A DNA stretch of 64,000 nt from Candidatus Thorarchaeota archaeon (GCA_004524445.1 SDNP01000008.1:1-64000); one strand, 5' to 3'; shown: positions 18,125-27,135, counted from the stretch's first letter. Numbers and translations are program-made. The notes: generated from the letters alone by a model not told the origin.

Positions 18125-19120
18125 ATGAGTTACGACGTTGTTACTTTTGGGGAGGTCATGCTAAGGCTTTCTCCACCCGATTTCAAACGATTTGAACAGA
18201 CACACAGTTATGATGCACATGCAGGTGGAGCTGAGATGAACGTTGCAGTGGCCTGTTCCCGATTAGGATTAAGTTCTGCATACGTCACTAAATTGGGTGA
18301 TAATTCAATTGGGCATTTCATTAGAAATCAGGCACGAATGCATGATGTGGATACTTCTCACATCCTTTGGGACCCGGATAGTCGATGCGGAGTTTATTTC
18401 GTGGAGTTTGGTGCTGCACCTCGAACAAATCGCGTAATCTATGATAGGGCACATTCAGCAATTAGCAAGATCAAACCTGGAGAGGTACATTGGGATGATA
18501 TCCTTGATGGGACAAAACTGTTCCATACAAGCGGAATAACTCCTGCTCTCAGCAAGGGTTGTGCAGATACCACTATGGAGGTATTCAAAGCAGCCAGAAA
18601 ACACGACGTCAAGGTATCTTATGACGTCAATTATAGAGGTAAGCTTTGGACTCCAGAAGAGGCAAGAAAATTCACTGAACCGGCATCAGAATACATTGAC
18701 ATCCTCATTACCACTGAAGAGGATACCAAAGTTGTTTACGGAATCGAAGGTGAAAACTACGAGGAAGTAGCTGCCAAACTGACTGACAAGTTTGGCTTCG
18801 AAGTAGTCCTGATCACCCTTCGCGAGACGCCATCTGTTCTCGAGAATAAGTGGTCCGTCTTTGCTTATGCAGATGGAGCGGTCTATCGGAGTCCGAAATA
18901 TGATATTGAAGTCATAGATCGTCTTGGCGGTGGCGACTCATGCAGTGCCGGTTTTATCTATGGCTATTTGGAGCTTGGAGACCTGCAGCAAGCAGTTAAC
19001 TTTGGCTCAGCCTTCTCAGCATTCAAACAGACAATACCCGGAGACCTTGCATTCGTAAACAAAGAAGAAATCAAGAAACTAGTTGAAGGCTATGAGAGAG
19101 GGCTCAGAATTCAGAGGTAG
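18125..19120 (+). CDS. kdgK: PfkB-family sugar kinase, probable 2-keto-3-deoxygluconate kinase
   Basis: This 331-residue ribokinase-fold kinase opens 'YDVVTFGEVMLRLSPPDFKR', typical of KDG kinases, and has HAGGAEMNVAVACSRLGL (sugar-binding Gly-Gly) and the catalytic 'DRLGGGDSCSAGFIYG' with the base Asp. It would phosphorylate 2-keto-3-deoxygluconate to KDPG. The KDPG aldolase gene starts 11 bp after its stop, which strongly supports this substrate: together they form the lower semi-phosphorylative Entner-Doudoroff or hexuronate pathway. A TATA-like CTTAAATCC lies about 35 bp upstream and GAGAGTGTG is a plausible ribosome-binding site. Confidence 0.85.
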   Translation: MSYDVVTFGEVMLRLSPPDFKRFEQTHSYDAHAGGAEMNVAVACSRLGLSSAYVTKLGDNSIGHFIRNQARMHDVDTSHILWDPDSRCGVYFVEFGAAPRTNRVIYDRAHSAISKIKPGEVHWDDILDGTKLFHTSGITPALSKGCADTTMEVFKAARKHDVKVSYDVNYRGKLWTPEEARKFTEPASEYIDILITTEEDTKVVYGIEGENYEEVAAKLTDKFGFEVVLITLRETPSVLENKWSVFAYADGAVYRSPKYDIEVIDRLGGGDSCSAGFIYGYLELGDLQQAVNFGSAFSAFKQTIPGDLAFVNKEEIKKLVEGYERGLRIQR

Positions 19121-19131
19121 GTGCAGAAGAG

Positions 19132-19782
19132 ATGTGGAATAAACAGGAAGCAATGAATCTGATAGAAGAAACCGCTCTCATTCCTATTATTAGAGTGGAC
19201 TCGAGTGAAACTGCCTTACAAGTTGCAGATGCTTTTCTAGAAGGCGGCGTGTCAATAATCGAAGTAACTTTCAGTGTCCCTGGTGCGGTTGATGTTGTCA
19301 GTGAGCTGTCTGAAAAACTGGGTGATAAAGTACTGATTGGTACAGGAACAGTATTGGATGGTGCAACTGCCCGTCAAGCCATTCTAGCTGGAAGCGAGTT
19401 CATTGTCAGTCCAATTTACTCACGTGATTTGATAGAAACTGCTCGAAGATACTCAAAACCCGTCTTTCCCGGAGCGGTGACTCCAACAGAGATTCTTGAA
19501 GCCTATACTATGGGAGCAGATGCGGTCAAGGTATTCCCATGCGGTAATCTGGGAGGCGCTTCCTATATCAAAGCTGTCAAGGCACCTCTTCCTCAAGTAC
19601 CTGTAATCCCGACTGGAGGAGTTAACATTGACACGGCAGGACCATTATTAGATGCGGGGTCGTTTGCATTAGGTGTTGGGAGTGCAATTACAGATAAGAA
19701 AGCTATTGCAGCCGGCAACTTTGGCAAGATAACTGAAAATGTGAAGGCATTCCTGTCTGTCATTGCTGAACACAAGAAGTAA
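19132..19782 (+). CDS. eda: 2-dehydro-3-deoxyphosphogluconate (KDPG) aldolase, bacterial Eda type
   Basis: This 216-residue class I aldolase follows the Eda family end to end: IPIIRVDSSETALQVADA, GGVSIIEVTFSVPGA with the catalytic Glu, IGTGTVLDG, VFPGAVTPTEI, ADAVKVFPCGNLGG with the Schiff-base Lys (about residue 131), and VIPTGGVN. It cleaves KDPG to pyruvate and glyceraldehyde-3-phosphate. Many archaea instead use a DHDPS-like KDG/KDPG aldolase, so the bacterial form points to past gene transfer. It is coupled to the kinase upstream and ends at a strong hairpin shared with the convergent corrinoid-activator gene. Confidence 0.93.
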   Translation: MWNKQEAMNLIEETALIPIIRVDSSETALQVADAFLEGGVSIIEVTFSVPGAVDVVSELSEKLGDKVLIGTGTVLDGATARQAILAGSEFIVSPIYSRDLIETARRYSKPVFPGAVTPTEILEAYTMGADAVKVFPCGNLGGASYIKAVKAPLPQVPVIPTGGVNIDTAGPLLDAGSFALGVGSAITDKKAIAAGNFGKITENVKAFLSVIAEHKK

Positions 19783-19804
19783 TCCCGTAACTGCGAACGG
19801 GTAG

Positions 19805-19827
19805 TGCAGGAGTAGAACGCTCCTGCA
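19805..19827. terminator. Bidirectional hairpin between eda and the RACo-like gene
   Basis: A perfect 8-bp inverted repeat (TGCAGGAG, loop TAGAACG, CTCCTGCA) fills the gap between two convergent genes, touching the stop codon of the minus-strand gene. On the plus strand it is followed by TTATTTTCC. It probably ends transcripts from both sides. Confidence 0.65.
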
Positions 19828-21456
19828 TTATTTTCCTTCTTTGGCGTCGAGCTCGACTAGTTCGGGTATCAAGCGTGTGCATATCGCGAATAGAGAATTG
19901 AAATCCTCAGCACTCGCTAATTCGATATAATTGGCCGTTTCCGCTATATTTTCTATTCGTTTTCTTTCTTCTGAAGATACCAGGATTCGTTTTGCACCTG
20001 CCCCAGCTGCATTTCCTACTGGTATTACTCTATTGGCGCTTACTGGCGGTAATAGACCAATGCTGAGGGCACTCTCAGGTCGCATGTAATTTCCAAATGC
20101 GCCTGCTAGAAACACGGCATCAATATTAGATGATTTTAGCCCAGCTTTCGAAAGGAGTATTTCTGTTCCTGCTCGGATTGCAGCTTTTGCCAGTTGGACC
20201 TGTCGTACATCGTTCTGAGTCAAAATAATCTCCCTCCGGGCGTTTCTTTCGCCTAGATCGGCCACTCGATATACGCGTCCATGCTTGGGATGTTCTTCTA
20301 CTCGTGGCCCTTCATGAATACGCCCTGTATCATCAATCTGACCTATACTCCGCAATTCAGCAACAATATCTAGGACTCCAGAACCACATATCCCCTCAGG
20401 GGATACATTGCCGATTACGCCAAGATCAGGAGTGCTTTGTGCATCCCTAATATTTGCATATTCTATAGCTCCTTTCTGTGCTCGCATTCCATCCTTGATC
20501 CTTGCACCTTCAAATGCAGGCCCGGCTGCCGCCGAACAGCAGAATATCTCACCATGCTTTGAAAGAATCATCTCGCCATTTGTGCCAACATCTATACCCA
20601 AGGAAACACCCGAATAGTCCTCCATTCGTCGGGATAACATGAACGCAAGCGCATCACCTCCAACAAAGCCTGCTACAACAGGAGAGAAATATATAGATAC
20701 ATTAAGAAATCGAGTCAATCCGATTTCAGTGCCCCTGACTAACGTTGATTCCTTCTTATGGGGAGTGTAAGGCGCCATGGCAAGCGGTTGGACTTCATAG
20801 CCAAGTGCAAAATGTTGCATTGCCGTATTTCCAACGACAGATCCAGCCGTGATATTTCGGGGGTCAATGCCCTTCTCATCAAGAAAGGAATCAATAAGTT
20901 CTTCCACTTTACTCCAAATCTGTTCTTGCAATTCAGTTGAGCCTTCTGGATTCTCGATGGCATAGCTTAGGCGACTCATTACATCCTCGCCATGGACGAT
21001 TTGTGGGTTAATTGCACTCTTTTGACCAAGCTGTATGCCTGTGCCCATATTCATGAAGTAGCATACTATAGTTGTAGTACCGATGTCTATAGCCACACCT
21101 ACGTCATTTGTATCACCCAAATCAGCAACCAAACGTTCAGACATAAGAGAATCCGTGAGAATTTGTGCACCCATGTCTTGACTAGGAATTCCTACTCGTT
21201 TGGCATTTCCAACCTGATGCTGACATGCTAGTCGCGTTCCATCCCTAATTTCAGATATACTAAGCTGCTCCAAATCAGCAGTGCTCGGGTCGGGTATGGG
21301 CTTCACTACAACTTTACATTTGCCACAGGTTCCACGTCCTCCGCAGTCCGAGGGCACATAGTGACCAGCTTCTCGAATTGCATCCAATATGGTTTGACTG
21401 GTATCGACAACTATTCTTATACCCGAAGGCTCTAGGATTAGTTCCGTGTCAACCAA
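19828..21456 (-). CDS. RACo-like reductive activator of corrinoid proteins (2Fe-2S + ASKHA DUF4445)
   Basis: This 542-residue protein has an N-terminal plant-type 2Fe-2S domain (SDCGGRGTCGKCKVVV and a later LACQH), a linker, and an ASKHA ATPase-like region (GVAIDIGTTTIVCYF near residue 118; SLGIDVGTNGEM near 285; AVFLAGAFGNYM near 458). This is the RACo/DUF4445 layout: ATP-driven reduction of Co(II) to Co(I) in methyl-transfer corrinoid proteins. It lacks the C-terminal two-cluster ferredoxin domain of methanogen RamA, so it is nearer the acetogen RACo type. The MtaA-like gene lies 49 bp upstream in the same direction and the corrinoid protein is divergent beyond it, giving a coherent module. 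Confidence 0.88.
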   Translation of the reverse strand: MVDTELILEPSGIRIVVDTSQTILDAIREAGHYVPSDCGGRGTCGKCKVVVKPIPDPSTADLEQLSISEIRDGTRLACQHQVGNAKRVGIPSQDMGAQILTDSLMSERLVADLGDTNDVGVAIDIGTTTIVCYFMNMGTGIQLGQKSAINPQIVHGEDVMSRLSYAIENPEGSTELQEQIWSKVEELIDSFLDEKGIDPRNITAGSVVGNTAMQHFALGYEVQPLAMAPYTPHKKESTLVRGTEIGLTRFLNVSIYFSPVVAGFVGGDALAFMLSRRMEDYSGVSLGIDVGTNGEMILSKHGEIFCCSAAAGPAFEGARIKDGMRAQKGAIEYANIRDAQSTPDLGVIGNVSPEGICGSGVLDIVAELRSIGQIDDTGRIHEGPRVEEHPKHGRVYRVADLGERNARREIILTQNDVRQVQLAKAAIRAGTEILLSKAGLKSSNIDAVFLAGAFGNYMRPESALSIGLLPPVSANRVIPVGNAAGAGAKRILVSSEERKRIENIAETANYIELASAEDFNSLFAICTRLIPELVELDAKEGK

Positions 21457-21505
21457 TGATATCTCTCTCCCAATATCCAGACAGTCTTAACACTGATTGC
21501 TCCAT

Positions 21506-22516
21506 CTAGATAAATACTGTTTCAACAAGGGAAGCCAAGTTTTCCGTAGGTGTTTCTATGGGACAATCACATCCGCTGCTCAGGATATATCCGCCGCCCT
21601 TTGCAGCGTTTCTTACGCAGTTCAATGCTGCTTCTCTAACCTGGTCAGCATCACCCTTCAGAAGGAGTGTTGTATCTACATTACCAATAAGAGCAGAGTT
21701 GTTTTCTGCAATTTTCTTGGCAGCCTCCAAGTCCACTGCAGAATCTATGCTCAGAGCGTCGGCATTTGTATCCGTCATTGCTTGAATTATTCTATTAGTA
21801 TCTCCACAAATATGCAGTGTCGCGTATGCACCTTCAGAATGGATAATGTCATTCATGTTTTTTAGATGTGGGGCTGAAAACCTCTTGAAATATCTAGGAG
21901 ATATTATGCTATTGCTTGCACTAGGTTCCAACACTGCTATATTATGTGAGCCTGTAGCAAGTAGCTCTCTCAGGTAGGGCTCCAATATTTTTACACAGCT
22001 TTCAACCGCGTTATCTACCCCATCTGGGTTTTCGAATGTTTCCGTCAAGAGCTTCTCTACACCCAACAAATGCCCAGCTAGAGTGAATGGTCCAATAATG
22101 TAACTACTCACAAGGTGTGTACTGCCAATGTCAGAATAGAGCTTCTTGCTGCTTTCAACAAACACTCCTAATCTTGTATTGGAGATCGGGGGCAGTTCTA
22201 AACTATTCAGATCATCTGTTGAATCATAAGGATGTTTCTTTACATATGGAAATGTTTGATTCTCAAATATGACCTCGGCCCCAAGTACTTCAGCCTCGAC
22301 AGTCAAATCCATGACATTGAAAACCCCATCATATCCATGTTTCTCTCGAGCCTTGAGCAAGGCTTGGCTTTGTTTTGAAGGGTCATGCAACATTTCAGAG
22401 AGTGATACGTTTCCTATCTTTGAAGCAAATAGACCAACCAGAGGTAGGACTGGAAGTCTCTCCGGTTCCTCAAATGCAAGGGCTTTACGAATTAATTCCA
22501 GTGATGTAGATGTCAT
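21506..22516 (-). CDS. MtaA/CmuA-type corrinoid:cofactor methyltransferase
   Basis: This 336-residue URO-D fold protein has the zinc signature of the MtaA/MtbA/CmuA group: HICGDTN (HxC) about residue 237 and a distal Cys in GGYILSSGCDCPIETP near 312. Such enzymes move a methyl group from a methyl-corrinoid protein to CoM, tetrahydrofolate or tetrahydromethanopterin. The N-terminus 'RKALAFEEPERLPVLPLVG' is standard. With the divergent corrinoid-protein gene and the downstream RACo activator it forms a methylotrophic module. The acceptor is not determinable here. It is a paralogue of the URO-D protein at 12 kb but has a clearer Zn site. Confidence 0.85.
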   Translation of the reverse strand: MTSTSLELIRKALAFEEPERLPVLPLVGLFASKIGNVSLSEMLHDPSKQSQALLKAREKHGYDGVFNVMDLTVEAEVLGAEVIFENQTFPYVKKHPYDSTDDLNSLELPPISNTRLGVFVESSKKLYSDIGSTHLVSSYIIGPFTLAGHLLGVEKLLTETFENPDGVDNAVESCVKILEPYLRELLATGSHNIAVLEPSASNSIISPRYFKRFSAPHLKNMNDIIHSEGAYATLHICGDTNRIIQAMTDTNADALSIDSAVDLEAAKKIAENNSALIGNVDTTLLLKGDADQVREAALNCVRNAAKGGGYILSSGCDCPIETPTENLASLVETVFI

Positions 22517-22623
22517 TGCGTTATCCTTACCAAACCGAGCACTTTATTATTGGTTTAATTTGGCTTTAATACCGGCAGCAAGTGGACACCTGATAAAGGT
22601 GCGCATTAAGAGGAACATGGACA
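22517..22623. promoter_or_regulatory. Divergent promoter region of the corrinoid module
   Basis: This is the only gap between the MtaA-like gene and the divergent corrinoid-protein gene. It holds several TATA-like runs, CTTTATTATTGGTTTAATTT and CTTTAATACC, on the plus strand (AATAAAG-type on the minus strand). A shared, back-to-back promoter is the simplest reading. Confidence 0.45.
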
Positions 22624-23259
22624 ATGGCAGCTGAAGCGGACATGCATGGACTAATCGAGGCAATTGTAGAGGGAAACAGGGAGGCAACTACTATAGAGGC
22701 TGAAAAGGCATTAGAATCGGGAATTCCCCCCTTTAGCATTGTGATTGATGGCTGTAGCAAGGCCATGTCAGAGGTTGGTGACCTATATCAAAATGGTGAA
22801 TATTTCATTCCTGAGATGCTGATGTCAGCAAAGGCATTTGAGGCTGCAATGGCCGTTATTAAACCTAAATTAAAGGATGCGGATATTGATGCGAAGGGCA
22901 CTATTGTTATCGGAACATGCAAGGGGGATATTCATTCTCTCGGAAAGAATCTGGTAGCATCTATGCTTGATGCCGCAGGGTTCAATGTTATAGATCTGGG
23001 AGAAGACGTACCACTGGAGAATTTCGGTGACACAGCTCTGAAGCAAGAAGCAGACATAGTTGCAGTTTCTGCTCTCATGACTACCTCTATGGATTCCATG
23101 AAGAAGGTAATCGAAGATATCCATGAAAGAAAAATCCCTGTGAAGACTCTGGTCGGCGGTGGCCCAATCACTCCAGAGTTTGCTGATTCCATAAGAGCAG
23201 ATGGATACGCAAAAGATGCCCAAGATGCCGTACGAATCGCGGCTATCCTGGCAAAATAA
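22624..23259 (+). CDS. Corrinoid (cobalamin-binding) methyl-carrier protein, MtaC/MttC-like
   Basis: This 211-residue protein has an N-terminal helical cap domain (residues 1-85, SKAMSEVGDLYQNGEYFIPE) and a B12-binding Rossmann domain with the base-off/His-on signature GDIHSLGKNLVASML (DxHxxG), followed by VSALMTTSM and VGGGPITPEFA. This is the standard MtaC/MtbC/MttC architecture. It would accept a methyl group from a substrate-specific methyltransferase and hand it to the MtaA-like partner encoded divergently; the RACo-like protein would rescue oxidised cobalt. No obvious MtaB/MttB-type substrate enzyme is adjacent. Confidence 0.9.
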   Translation: MAAEADMHGLIEAIVEGNREATTIEAEKALESGIPPFSIVIDGCSKAMSEVGDLYQNGEYFIPEMLMSAKAFEAAMAVIKPKLKDADIDAKGTIVIGTCKGDIHSLGKNLVASMLDAAGFNVIDLGEDVPLENFGDTALKQEADIVAVSALMTTSMDSMKKVIEDIHERKIPVKTLVGGGPITPEFADSIRADGYAKDAQDAVRIAAILAK

Positions 23260-23302
23260 GTACTAACAGTAGAATTAGTTATTGAAGACATATTCTATAG
23301 CA

Positions 23303-23722
23303 TTAGCTCTCTAACAAACGCTGAATTACCATGTCGTACTCTGCATACCTTCTGAGGCCGGGGATGTTTCCCGCTGGTTTTCCATTTTTGAATATCACTA
23401 CCATTGGAACCGACTGAACACCAAATTGGGCGGTTGTACGCGGGTTTCGGTCTATATCGATCTTAGCGAAGAATACATCCCTCTTGTAGTCTTGTGCCAA
23501 CTGCTGTAATATAGGAGCAAGTGCTTTGCATGGATTACACCATGTTCCAAAGAAGTCAACCATCGCGGTTTTTGTTTTTTGGACAGTTTCCCAAAAATTT
23601 GAATCGGTCAGCAAGTTCACGCTACCATTAGCTAGTGGCTCCCTGACTACTGGTTCTTTAGCCATCTGTCTGAGACGTTCAATTTTACGACGTCTAATCT
23701 CCGCCAAATCATCATCACTCAA
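23303..23722 (-). CDS. Thioredoxin
   Basis: This 139-residue protein is a thioredoxin with an N-terminal extension of about 35 charged residues (LAEIRRRKIERLRQMAKE). The active site is FFGTWCNPCKALAPI (WCNPC rather than WCGPC), and SVPMVVIFKNG contains the cis-proline. It is likely a cytosolic protein disulfide reductant. Replacement of Gly by Asn between the cysteines should shift the redox potential. It is convergent with the corrinoid-protein gene and appears monocistronic. Confidence 0.9.
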   Translation of the reverse strand: MSDDDLAEIRRRKIERLRQMAKEPVVREPLANGSVNLLTDSNFWETVQKTKTAMVDFFGTWCNPCKALAPILQQLAQDYKRDVFFAKIDIDRNPRTTAQFGVQSVPMVVIFKNGKPAGNIPGLRRYAEYDMVIQRLLES

Positions 23723-23870
23723 ATTTGAAAACCTCTTTCGCTTGTGCGCTTCTTATGAACAACCGTATATCAACTCTTCGATTAGTGAAAAACTATTGGC
23801 ACGATGTTCAAATGAATCGGTTTAATACACCCTCCATATGTGCCCCACACGACATTGGAGTCTGAACATC

Positions 23871-24788
23871 ATGGGCAATAGGAATCTGAAATATTACGGT
23901 GGCCTCATGATAGCCATGGTTGCATGGGGAGGCTCATGGGTTTCGGCCAAAGTTGTTGTAGATATCGCACCTCCAATGACCATTGGATTTTTTAGGTTTC
24001 TCATTGCCGCCTTTCTATTCGTCGTCACGTTAAAGATATCTCAGGGATCCGTTCAAAATCTGTTGAACAGACAAAATATCAAGGCATTCCTGCTACTAGG
24101 AACCACAGGCATTTTCGGTTATGGAGTCTTGTTTCTGACAGGGATGAGGTTCACAACAGCGGCTCAAGGGTCCATAATAGCGGGTTTCAATCCAGTCACC
24201 ACAAGCATTTTTGCGGCTATAATTCATAAAGAAAAGCTTGTTAGAAAATGGCAATACGTCGGTTTCGCTCTCAGTTTTGCAGGAGTAATTTTTGTCGTTG
24301 GAGTGCAATCCTTGCTGGATTTTCGTCTTGACTACCTTATTGGCAATTTGATTATTCTTGGAGGCATGATACTATGGGGTCTGTATTCCTCAATCGGAAA
24401 AGAAACGATGAAGAAAATCTCACCCTTAGAGGCCAATGCAGGTGGCACTATTGTTGGTGCCCTATTGTTCGGAACAGCCATGATATTTGAAAAACCATGG
24501 AATCTATCATCATTTACAAATGTCCTATTCTGGAGCAATGTAGCATATCTTGGTGTAGCAGTCACCTTCGTTGGATTCCTGCTGTACTTCATATCTGTCA
24601 AGGAAATTGGAGCAACGCAATCAGGGGGCTTCATTAATTTCGTTCCAGTATTTGGCACTCTATTTTCGCTGCTTCTGCTTCAAGAACCGTTCTATTGGAC
24701 CTTTTTGGTCGGACTATTGTTGGTGATTTCAGGAGTTGGCATTATCAACTTCTCACCTCCCAAATCCTCAAAACAAAGAAATCCGTAA
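23871..24788 (+). CDS. EamA/DMT-superfamily permease
   Basis: An integral membrane protein of about 305 residues with ten hydrophobic segments in two EamA repeats: MIAMVAWGGSWVSAKVVVDI at the start, PPMTIGFFRFLIAAFLF, and in the second half IGNLIILGGMILWGLYSSIG and GATQSGGFINFVPVFGTLFS. Family members export amino acids, purines or other small metabolites. I start it at the ATG at 23871 because the 11 residues added by the track start are not typical. The substrate is unknown. Confidence 0.85.
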   Translation: MGNRNLKYYGGLMIAMVAWGGSWVSAKVVVDIAPPMTIGFFRFLIAAFLFVVTLKISQGSVQNLLNRQNIKAFLLLGTTGIFGYGVLFLTGMRFTTAAQGSIIAGFNPVTTSIFAAIIHKEKLVRKWQYVGFALSFAGVIFVVGVQSLLDFRLDYLIGNLIILGGMILWGLYSSIGKETMKKISPLEANAGGTIVGALLFGTAMIFEKPWNLSSFTNVLFWSNVAYLGVAVTFVGFLLYFISVKEIGATQSGGFINFVPVFGTLFSLLLLQEPFYWTFLVGLLLVISGVGIINFSPPKSSKQRNP

Positions 24789-24843
24789 AAAGTAAAAAGG
24801 TGGAATTCAAGCATGAGGATAGAAATAGTTCAGTCTATTCTAA

Positions 24844-26280
24844 ATGGTGAAGAGATTGTCCGAAGAGAACACTGTAATCGACACAATATTAGATAGACCT
24901 AGAGCGTTGCGTTTTATCGGTCTCACACAAATGTTGTTCGGGCTGTTTGGGCTTCTAGGGTCTATTGGGTTGATTGTTGCAGCATGGCAAGAACAGCCCC
25001 AGCTTGCAGATATGGGCTATGTATATGCAATTCTACTCTTTCTCGGTGTAGCAGTACCCTGTCTAGTTATCGGAAATTACGTTGATGATCTCAGAAGAAG
25101 TGCGGTCATTGCTCAAATTTTCTATAGTCTAGCTTCGGGACTAATTGCAGGCTGGTTTCTCTGGGAATTTGGTTTGGCTTACCAGTGGACATTTCCTTGG
25201 TTTGACTTTTCATTTGATGTTTACATTGGAAACCTAGCTGCAGGAATACTAGCCATTGAATCGATTTTTGCTCTATATTTGATAGCTAGGTGGAAAACAG
25301 TTGCACCACCTAGTGATATGAGAATCGAACGAGATAAGACAAAGGCAGAACTCATTGAACGCGGTACGATTCCGTCACCAATGGAAACAAGACTTGTGGG
25401 CCCAGATGGCAAAACTCTCCTCTCGGAAGAAGATGGTAGGCATATTTTGAATGTTCGAAGAGTTGAAACTGAAGAAGGCATGGCCATCCTCTGCTCAAAC
25501 TGTGGTGGAGCAACACCGATTGAGGAAATTCAACAGGATAATACTGTAAAGTGCAATTATTGTGGAGTTCAGCTTGGAGTTGCAAGTGTCTTTGTGCCTT
25601 GCGAAAATCATCCCAACTTGCTCGCCGCAACAAAGTGTGCTGTCTGTGGCGACTACTATTGTCGAGAATGCCTGACCGCACAAGAACCGCCTGTTGACGA
25701 GAAATGGGAGGGTTCTATGGTATTCCTCTGTAAGAAATGCTTTGAAGGACGCTATCGCCCAGCCGTCACAACAACCTCTTTGGTTATCCCCATTGACCAG
25801 CTCTTCGGTCAAGCAAGTGGTCGCTTTTCCAAAATAGGTAGGATGTATGCCAGTTTCTTGAAAAAATATGCATCAGCAATGAAATGGGTGCTATATTGGG
25901 GTCTCCGCTTTGCCGCACAATTGGGAAAGTCAGGTGGTAAGCGGGGGGGAGGAAAAAGCGACGACGCGGCAGCTTTCTTGTTGGTGCTCATCATTATCGT
26001 AGTCGCAGTACCGGTTGTGGTTGCTTTGCTGATGCTCCTCGGAGGAATTATCATTATACCTCTCCTCTTTTATGCTGGATTAATTGGGATTACGATTGAA
26101 GCAGTCAAAATAATCAGGCACACCGATTTCATTTCACTGAATAAGGCAAGAGAAGAAGGCATCCGCCTTGGTAAACCTGCTGAGAAGAAGGAATCTGTTC
26201 TTAGAAACGATTCTAGGAGCTGGGTTAACAGAAGCCGCGAGAAAGAAAATGCTCCTGCGGAGGGCTTTTTCAGGACGTGA
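24844..26280 (+). CDS. Membrane protein with zinc ribbon and B-box-like zinc finger
   Basis: This 478-residue protein has four N-terminal hydrophobic segments (residues 22-145). A cytosolic zinc-ribbon follows (CSNCGG ... KCNYCGV, about 218-241), then a B-box-like finger with CENHPN, CAVCGDYYCRECL and FLCKKCF (about 256-300). A Gly/Lys-rich linker and two further TM helices (about 378-415, LLVLIIIVVAVPVVVALLML) precede a charged tail. The Cys/His spacing (Cx2H ... Cx2C ... Cx2C) resembles B-box fingers of eukaryotic TRIM proteins. The next gene has a related zinc module and starts 4 bp after this stop, so the pair is cotranscribed. Function unknown. Confidence 0.65.
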   Translation: MVKRLSEENTVIDTILDRPRALRFIGLTQMLFGLFGLLGSIGLIVAAWQEQPQLADMGYVYAILLFLGVAVPCLVIGNYVDDLRRSAVIAQIFYSLASGLIAGWFLWEFGLAYQWTFPWFDFSFDVYIGNLAAGILAIESIFALYLIARWKTVAPPSDMRIERDKTKAELIERGTIPSPMETRLVGPDGKTLLSEEDGRHILNVRRVETEEGMAILCSNCGGATPIEEIQQDNTVKCNYCGVQLGVASVFVPCENHPNLLAATKCAVCGDYYCRECLTAQEPPVDEKWEGSMVFLCKKCFEGRYRPAVTTTSLVIPIDQLFGQASGRFSKIGRMYASFLKKYASAMKWVLYWGLRFAAQLGKSGGKRGGGKSDDAAAFLLVLIIIVVAVPVVVALLMLLGGIIIIPLLFYAGLIGITIEAVKIIRHTDFISLNKAREEGIRLGKPAEKKESVLRNDSRSWVNRSREKENAPAEGFFRT

Positions 26281-26284
26281 TATC

Positions 26285-27118
26285 ATGCAGGAATATGTAA
26301 TGTGCCCTGTTTGCGGAGGAAGGGTTGGGTTTTCTAGCAGGGATCAGGTAAGTCGATGCTCATATTGTAATAGTCCCGTTTTGGGGGCAGATCAAGATAG
26401 AAATTGTATTAATCATCCAGATAGATTGGCAAAAGGTGTTTGTCATGTCTGTGGAGATTTGGTCTGTGAAGACTGCCTGCAAAGACGCGTTGCAGATTAT
26501 GGCGGCAAACTCTTCACAATTATCAACTGCTTCAAAGATGAGTGTAGGCGTCAGAGCAGCTGGGCCCAGCCTCTGAATCCGGAGTATCAGCAACTTACCA
26601 ATATGGATTGGGCTGATTCAATCGATAACAAAATCCTGCGGATTACTGGGTTGGGTTCTGTCCTAATGATGGTCTTTGAATTAATATTCATCTTGACCAT
26701 GCTATATATACAATACCTCACTCCTTGGGGTCTCGCGGATCCCCCAAATATACCATATTGGTTCGTGAGGGGAGACCAACTCCTGGTCATGATGATTTTG
26801 GGAAATTTCATTTCGGCCCTACTGCTTCAAACTGCGCTTCAAGTTTATGTACATGAGAAGCAATTGGGTGCAGGGTTTGTGCTTTTTGTTCTCTTAATCT
26901 TAGAGGCGGCATTTCTTGTCTATCGAGGTCTCCATTTCAATTTGCTAAATTATCCAGTGAGAGAATACCCGTTGGCATTACTAGTTGCATTCAGCCTAGG
27001 TGCACTGATGATTCTCATTGGGTCAATCCTATCTATCCAAACCGGATTCAAGAAACGGAGACAAATCAAGCATGCAAGGAAGGAATTAGGATTGACTGCC
27101 GAAGGTGACACATGGTAG
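26285..27118 (+). CDS. Second zinc-ribbon/B-box-like membrane protein
   Basis: This 277-residue protein starts with the zinc modules: CPVCGG ... RCSYCNS (residues 7-29) and CINHPDR ... CHVCGDLVCEDCL ... INCFKDEC (about 40-85), a close match to the modules of the gene before it. Four to five TM helices follow (about 122-255). The track start at 26168 would overlap the upstream gene by 113 bp; the ATG at 26285, five bases after the preceding stop, gives a tidy start just before the first zinc knuckle. The order of zinc and membrane parts is reversed relative to its neighbour. Confidence 0.65.
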   Translation: MQEYVMCPVCGGRVGFSSRDQVSRCSYCNSPVLGADQDRNCINHPDRLAKGVCHVCGDLVCEDCLQRRVADYGGKLFTIINCFKDECRRQSSWAQPLNPEYQQLTNMDWADSIDNKILRITGLGSVLMMVFELIFILTMLYIQYLTPWGLADPPNIPYWFVRGDQLLVMMILGNFISALLLQTALQVYVHEKQLGAGFVLFVLLILEAAFLVYRGLHFNLLNYPVREYPLALLVAFSLGALMILIGSILSIQTGFKKRRQIKHARKELGLTAEGDTW

Positions 27119-27135
27119 AAGGCAGACCCCTTGTC

